Shown in pieces: positions 6,699 through 10,753 of a stretch of 10,753 nucleotides of DNA. A program made the translations under genes and the position numbers. The notes beneath the pieces were generated by a model. That model was not told where the DNA came from. It saw nothing but the letters and a program-made list of their open reading frames with translations, and ran no database searches. The DNA lies in contig DAOVTF010000036.1 of the NCBI GenBank assembly GCA_030633225.1, positions 1-10,753 of the forward strand, written 5' to 3'. The stretch is from Flavobacteriaceae bacterium (GTDB lineage Bacteria > Bacteroidota > Bacteroidia > Flavobacteriales > Flavobacteriaceae). Position 1 is the stretch's first letter. Each line of letters begins with the position of its first letter.

Positions 6699-9674
6699 CT
6701 AATAATTATAAAATTCAACAGTATCACAATGCAATTCTTTATCCTTTTTCTTTGTAGGAGTTTTTGTTGGTTTCCCTTTATTTTTATCATCCAGCATCAT
6801 ATTAATCAATTGATTACGTTCTTTTTTAATGGCTTTTCGCATTGCTAGATCTTTTTCTATATCAAAATATACAACTCCTTCAATGATTGTTTTTTCTGCT
6901 TTAGCCTTGATCGATAAAGGATGATCGCTCCATAAAACTACATCTGCTTCTTTACCCACTTTAATACTACCAACTCGATTATCAATATGTAATAATTTTG
7001 CCGGATTTAAGGTTACCATTTTCCAGGCATCTTCTTCACTAACACCACCGTATTTCATTGTTTTGGCAGCTTCTTGATTTAATCGTCTTATCATTTCTCT
7101 ATCATCAGAATTGATAGCTGTAATAATTCCTTGGCTATTCAAAATCGCTGCATTATATGGTATTGCATCATTAACTTCAAATTTATAAGCCCACCAATCA
7201 GCAAATGTTGACCCACCAACACCATGAGCTTTCATTTTATCGGCAACTTTATAGCCTTCTAAAATATGTGTAAAAGTATTTACTGTGAAATCGAATTTAT
7301 CAGCTACTTTCATCAACATGTTAATCTCATTTTGAACATAAGAATGGCAAGTAATAAATCTTTCTTGATTTAGAATTTCAACCAAGGTTTCCATTTCAAT
7401 ATCCTTTCTATAGTCTTTTCCACTTTTTTTAATGCTTTCATATTCTCTAGCGCGTTGAAAATAATTCATATACACCTGCTCAACTCCCATTCTTGTTTGA
7501 GGAAAACGTACCGTTTGCCTATCTCCCCAATTAGATTGTTTTACATTTTCTCCTAAAGCGAATTTGATAAACTTTGGAGCTTTTCTATCAACTAAATTAG
7601 CATTGGATTCTCCCCATTTTAATTTTATTATTACAGACCTTCCTCCAATAGGGTTTGCTGAACCATGTAATAATTGAGCTTCAGTAACACCTCCTGCAAG
7701 GCTTTGATATATTCTAATATCTTCAAAATTTAAGGCATCTTCCATAGATACTTCAGCAGTAGAATTATGCCCGGCTTCATTTACAGATGATAAAGCAATA
7801 TGTGTGTGCTCATCAATAATACCAGAGGTTAAATGTTTACCTGTGCCATCTACAGTCTTAGCTTTTCCATTTTTTAGGTTTTTACCAATTTTGGCTATTT
7901 TACCATCTTGAATTAAAACGTCGGTATTTTTTAAAATACCATCTTTTTCATTGGTCCATACCGTAACATTTTTAAATAAAATGGTTTCTTGTTCAGGCTT
8001 ACTAGTAAAACCATAAGCCTTGTTAGGGTACGTAATTGGTGCAACAAATGGTGTTTCGGTTAATTTGGTTTTACTTTCTTTTTTATCTTCTTTTGTATTT
8101 GGTTTTTTTATGGCTGTCCAGTTGGTAGTATTTCCATTGGCAAGTGTTGCTTTTCCTGAAATATTATTTGGATTTTCTACTTTTCCGGCAAGACGAATAA
8201 ATTTACTTTTTTCTTTATTTGGTTGTAAGCTCAAATTCACCCAATCGTTATCATAAGTGAATTTACTATTTATTTTTAAAGTATCCAGTTTTACCGTAAC
8301 TTTTGGTTTATTCGATTCACCACTAATTTTTACATCGTATTTTTTATTGTCAACACTTAAGGTGTAATCACCCCTAATATCTTTAATATTTATGTCATTG
8401 ATCACATATTTATTGCCTTGTACCCAATTCTCATAAATAATGGTTTTCTTTTCAAAAAGATTGCCAGATGTTATTAAAAAATTAGCATAAGCTCCGTTAT
8501 TTAAAGACCCTATTTCGGCACTTTTGTTTAAAATCTTTGCAGGAATTGTAGTTAATGCAGCAAGAGCTGTTTTTTTGTCTAATCCATACTCTATAGCTTT
8601 AAGAATATTGGCATTCAGTTCTTTAACAGATTTTAATTTATGAGAGGTTAAGGCAAATTCAATTCCGTTTTTATTTAAAATAGCAGGATTAGTTGGTGCC
8701 TGATTCCAAATGCGCATATCACCTAACTCGATATATTGTGAAAAATATGGATTGCTAACATCGTATGCTTTTGGGAAATTAATAGGAATAATATAAGTAG
8801 CATTGGTTTTTTTAATTTCATCAATCAGTTCATATTCATTACCGCCACCTAGAATAGCATAATTCAATCCAAATTCATCAGCAATTTTATCTGCCCTTAG
8901 ATCATTGTTTTTATTACTGGAATCAAATATTTGAACTAAACTTTTATTATTGTTAAGCGCCTCTAAAGACAAATCTTTTGATTCAGATTTACCTTTATTA
9001 TACCAATCGGCATCAAAATACATTTGACGCAAAAGAGCGATGCTTCCCATTAAGGAATTTGGATACATTTGTTTACTTGATTTACTTCGTTCGAATGAGA
9101 GGTATTGGGCAGACCTATCTAACAATATTCTCTTGCTGTTATCACTATCAGAGTTTAATGCCACTAAAACTCCGGCACCTCTTACAATTCCATCTGGCAC
9201 ATGAGTATTTACAACACCAAAACCTGCATTTAATAATTCTTTAGCTTTTTTAGAGTCATATTTAAATTTTGTTATCGCATTGGTCTCTGGCATAATATGT
9301 TCATTCCAATAATATCCTTTTCGTTTGGAACCGTATTGTGGACTTTGAGAATTGCCAGGTTCTGATTTTGGAGAATCAATTCCAAAACTAGAATAAACAT
9401 CAATAAACGAAGGGTAAATACTTTTTCCTTCTAAATCAATTGTAATTGTGTTTTTTGGCATATTGATGCTCTTTCCTGCACTTATAACTTTGTCATTTTT
9501 AATAAGTAAGGTTCCTTTTTCTATAACTAGAGAAGGAGTAACAAAGATCTTGGCATTGGTAAAAGCTGTATAATTATTATTTTCACTTTTTACACCATCA
9601 TTTTTTGGAAAGTACTCTTGAGCTGAAAAAATAAAAGTATTCAACAACAAAAATAAGCTGAGGTATTGCTTCAT
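6699..9674 (-). CDS. Exported two-unit amidohydrolase fusion with an active-looking C-terminal half
   Basis: A 991-residue exported protein (signal peptide about 1-18, cleavage near FSA-QE), roughly twice the length of a single amidohydrolase. The N-terminal half (about 30-420) has the amidohydrolase outline: YPSFIDVYSS at 87-96 and TIPAKILNKSAEIGSLNNGAYANFLI ending near 401. It lacks all metal ligands; Tyr94 and Ser96 stand where HxH is expected, and no Asp follows in ALTSHKL. A linker with a beta-rich region and a Lys/Thr-rich stretch (about 420-560) leads to the second half (about 562-935). That half keeps His623 and His625 in DEHTH, His777, His803 and Asp857 in NSDD, with Lys704 a candidate carbamylated bridging lysine. 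VTLNPAKLLHI and VGSIKVGKEADVVLW close the domain, and the tail (965-980) is Lys-rich. Substrate unknown; hydrolysis of a cyclic amide, peptide or related bond is a family-level inference. Confidence 0.88.
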   Translation of the reverse strand: MKQYLSLFLLLNTFIFSAQEYFPKNDGVKSENNNYTAFTNAKIFVTPSLVIEKGTLLIKNDKVISAGKSINMPKNTITIDLEGKSIYPSFIDVYSSFGIDSPKSEPGNSQSPQYGSKRKGYYWNEHIMPETNAITKFKYDSKKAKELLNAGFGVVNTHVPDGIVRGAGVLVALNSDSDNSKRILLDRSAQYLSFERSKSSKQMYPNSLMGSIALLRQMYFDADWYNKGKSESKDLSLEALNNNKSLVQIFDSSNKNNDLRADKIADEFGLNYAILGGGNEYELIDEIKKTNATYIIPINFPKAYDVSNPYFSQYIELGDMRIWNQAPTNPAILNKNGIEFALTSHKLKSVKELNANILKAIEYGLDKKTALAALTTIPAKILNKSAEIGSLNNGAYANFLITSGNLFEKKTIIYENWVQGNKYVINDINIKDIRGDYTLSVDNKKYDVKISGESNKPKVTVKLDTLKINSKFTYDNDWVNLSLQPNKEKSKFIRLAGKVENPNNISGKATLANGNTTNWTAIKKPNTKEDKKESKTKLTETPFVAPITYPNKAYGFTSKPEQETILFKNVTVWTNEKDGILKNTDVLIQDGKIAKIGKNLKNGKAKTVDGTGKHLTSGIIDEHTHIALSSVNEAGHNSTAEVSMEDALNFEDIRIYQSLAGGVTEAQLLHGSANPIGGRSVIIKLKWGESNANLVDRKAPKFIKFALGENVKQSNWGDRQTVRFPQTRMGVEQVYMNYFQRAREYESIKKSGKDYRKDIEMETLVEILNQERFITCHSYVQNEINMLMKVADKFDFTVNTFTHILEGYKVADKMKAHGVGGSTFADWWAYKFEVNDAIPYNAAILNSQGIITAINSDDREMIRRLNQEAAKTMKYGGVSEEDAWKMVTLNPAKLLHIDNRVGSIKVGKEADVVLWSDHPLSIKAKAEKTIIEGVVYFDIEKDLAMRKAIKKERNQLINMMLDDKNKGKPTKTPTKKKDKELHCDTVEFYNY

Positions 9675-9697
9675 AATTAATTTGATTAGTAGTTAAC

Positions 9698-9705
9698 CAA
9701 ATGTA
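9698..9705 (-). promoter_or_regulatory. Candidate -7 promoter element for the amidohydrolase genes
   Basis: On the minus strand this reads TACATTTG, an exact TAnnTTTG match in the 37-bp gap before the 991-residue gene. The ATG is 23 bp downstream, giving a plausible short leader. No TTG is found at the usual -33 distance; the nearest is about 29 bp away. The promoter would drive the amidohydrolase pair and perhaps the methyltransferase gene behind it. Confidence 0.4.
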
Positions 9706-9711
9706 TAAAAT

Positions 9712-10753
9712 TTATTTGACATTGTATTTATCATCAAAAGAAATAAGTAATCCTACCATTTGATTGTAACTTTGTAAACCGTCTTTTTGTTGGTTATATT
9801 TCAAATAGTTATCATAAAAATATTTAAAAATAGGTTCTGCAGGATTCTCATATTTCTTCCAAAAATCCTGAGTTTCTTTAATGTTTTTTAAAACTCCTTT
9901 TGGAATTTTCTGCTTGTAGGTTTCATATATTTTTGGGTCATATCGATAAATATCATAAAAAGCATATTGTAAAGCGGTTAGATTTGCGGCATATTGAAAA
10001 TATAAATCATCATGACTATTTGCAGCTAGGTAGCCAATAAAATTTGCTTCACTTTCTGAAGCTATACCTATCTGATGAGCTACTTCATGCGAACTTGTAA
10101 AAAGTAAAGAAACCTTTGGTATTAAATAATCAACCTGAGCCTCACCAGTTAATGGGTTGAAATAACCAGAAAATCCCATATAGGTCAAAGGTAAACTAAA
10201 GAGTGATTTTTTTATAGAACTTGGTTCATATTTAAATTGGACAAATTGTTTACTCAAATTTTGGTATCCTATTTTAGTCAAATTTAGGATATCTTTTTTT
10301 GAATAGGGTACGGTAACTGCTAAGGTATCATTTTCAACTATTTGTGATTGAACCTCTATAACTTTATAAAGTAACTTATCAGTTAAAGTCTTCAATTTTT
10401 CGATATCATATTTGCCTGATATAGAATCTAGTTTATTGCTTTCTATTTCTAAAGAATTTGTAATGGATAGCCTAGAGTAATTCAATCCCCAAAAAAAATA
10501 AAAGAAAAAATAAAAAATGGATAAGCCAGCAGTAAATTGATAAATCAATTTTAATTTATTTGAATTTTTACTTTTGATAAATAGAATTAAAAATCTGATA
10601 ATAAATATTATAAGAATAGAATAAATAACATCTCCAATTGAAAAAGGAATCCACCCAAAAAGAGATCTTAAAATTTTACTTATATAAATATATAGACCGG
10701 TTGTATAATTGTTTTCAATAAATGTTGGAAATTTCGAGAATAGAAATACCAAC
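9712..10753 (-). CDS. DUF3810-family membrane protein with HEXXH motif (5' end outside the window)
   Basis: At least 346 residues of a membrane-anchored protein matching the DUF3810 pattern of Bacteroidota. Near the N-terminus is the GWIPFSIGDVIY segment (33-44), then two hydrophobic segments (about 42-59 and 72-91, the second with FFWGLNYSR). A soluble domain follows with LPLTYMGFSGYFNPLTGEAQV (187-207), HEVAH (222-226) and SESEANFIGYLA (232-243). HEXXH with a Glu about ten residues later (Glu233 or Glu235) is the layout of a gluzincin-type zinc peptidase, but the activity is unproven to my knowledge. The first in-window start would be a TTG at 10752. The first visible residues look like the inside of a hydrophobic N-terminal segment, so the true start is probably a short way beyond the window. 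It reads into the amidohydrolase genes with a 37-bp gap. Confidence 0.88.
   Translation of the reverse strand, partial: LVFLFSKFPTFIENNYTTGLYIYISKILRSLFGWIPFSIGDVIYSILIIFIIRFLILFIKSKNSNKLKLIYQFTAGLSIFYFFFYFFWGLNYSRLSITNSLEIESNKLDSISGKYDIEKLKTLTDKLLYKVIEVQSQIVENDTLAVTVPYSKKDILNLTKIGYQNLSKQFVQFKYEPSSIKKSLFSLPLTYMGFSGYFNPLTGEAQVDYLIPKVSLLFTSSHEVAHQIGIASESEANFIGYLAANSHDDLYFQYAANLTALQYAFYDIYRYDPKIYETYKQKIPKGVLKNIKETQDFWKKYENPAEPIFKYFYDNYLKYNQQKDGLQSYNQMVGLLISFDDKYNVK

Noticed and set aside
8020..9244. Plus-strand open frames at 8020-8256 and 8978-9244
   Set aside because: Both are antisense to the 991-residue gene and have no independent start context or domain; the hydrophobic stretch in the first comes from the Lys/Glu-rich linker read backwards.
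1..10753. Search for a new defence, mobile-element or biosynthetic system
   Set aside because: All genes fall in known families in a compact single-strand arrangement. I saw no transposase, integrase, CRISPR repeat, toxin-antitoxin pair, tRNA, terminal inverted repeats or change of base composition that would mark an accessory island.

Overview
The window is an ordinary, strongly AT-rich piece of core chromosome from a member of the Bacteroidota, most likely a marine or host-associated flavobacterium (family Flavobacteriaceae or close). The clues are the AT-biased codon use, TAnnTTTG-type -7 promoter elements in place of a sigma70 -10 box, the absence of clear Shine-Dalgarno sites, a DUF3810 protein, and the neighbourhood RSH (p)ppGpp synthetase/hydrolase, Fur-family regulator, purA. 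All eight genes lie on the minus strand, so transcription runs from high to low coordinates. The family assignments come from reading motifs by eye; no database search was run.

Layout in transcription order. (1) 9712-10753: a DUF3810 membrane protein with an HEXXH motif, cut at its 5' end by the window edge. (2) 6699-9674 and 5409-6695: two exported amidohydrolase-family proteins separated by 3 bp. The first is a 991-residue fusion of two amidohydrolase-like halves. Only its C-terminal half keeps a full set of metal ligands; the other two amidohydrolase-like units in the pair look degenerate. (3) 4538-5344: a SpoU/TrmH-type RNA 2'-O-methyltransferase that seems to start at TTG. (4) 3218-4450: a Ste24-type M48 membrane metalloprotease. 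(5) A 179-bp non-coding gap with short inverted repeats. (6) 821-3037: a full-length bifunctional RSH (Rel/SpoT) protein. (7) 293-739: a Fur-family metalloregulator without the usual structural zinc cysteines. (8) 1-274: the first 91 codons of purA.

How the genes may work together. Rel, Fur and PurA form a plausible nutrient-stress and purine unit: Rel sets (p)ppGpp, PurA commits IMP to AMP and is a known (p)ppGpp-inhibited enzyme in E. coli, and fur and purA are only 18 bp apart. The upstream part is envelope-oriented: two exported amidohydrolases and two unrelated integral-membrane metallopeptidase-like proteins, with an RNA methyltransferase between them. Nothing indicates mobile DNA, CRISPR, tRNA or rRNA genes, toxin-antitoxin modules, phage or a defence system, and I do not see a new multi-gene system. 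The most interesting points are the amidohydrolase pair with only one complete active site among three barrel-like units, and the metal-site variation in the Fur protein.
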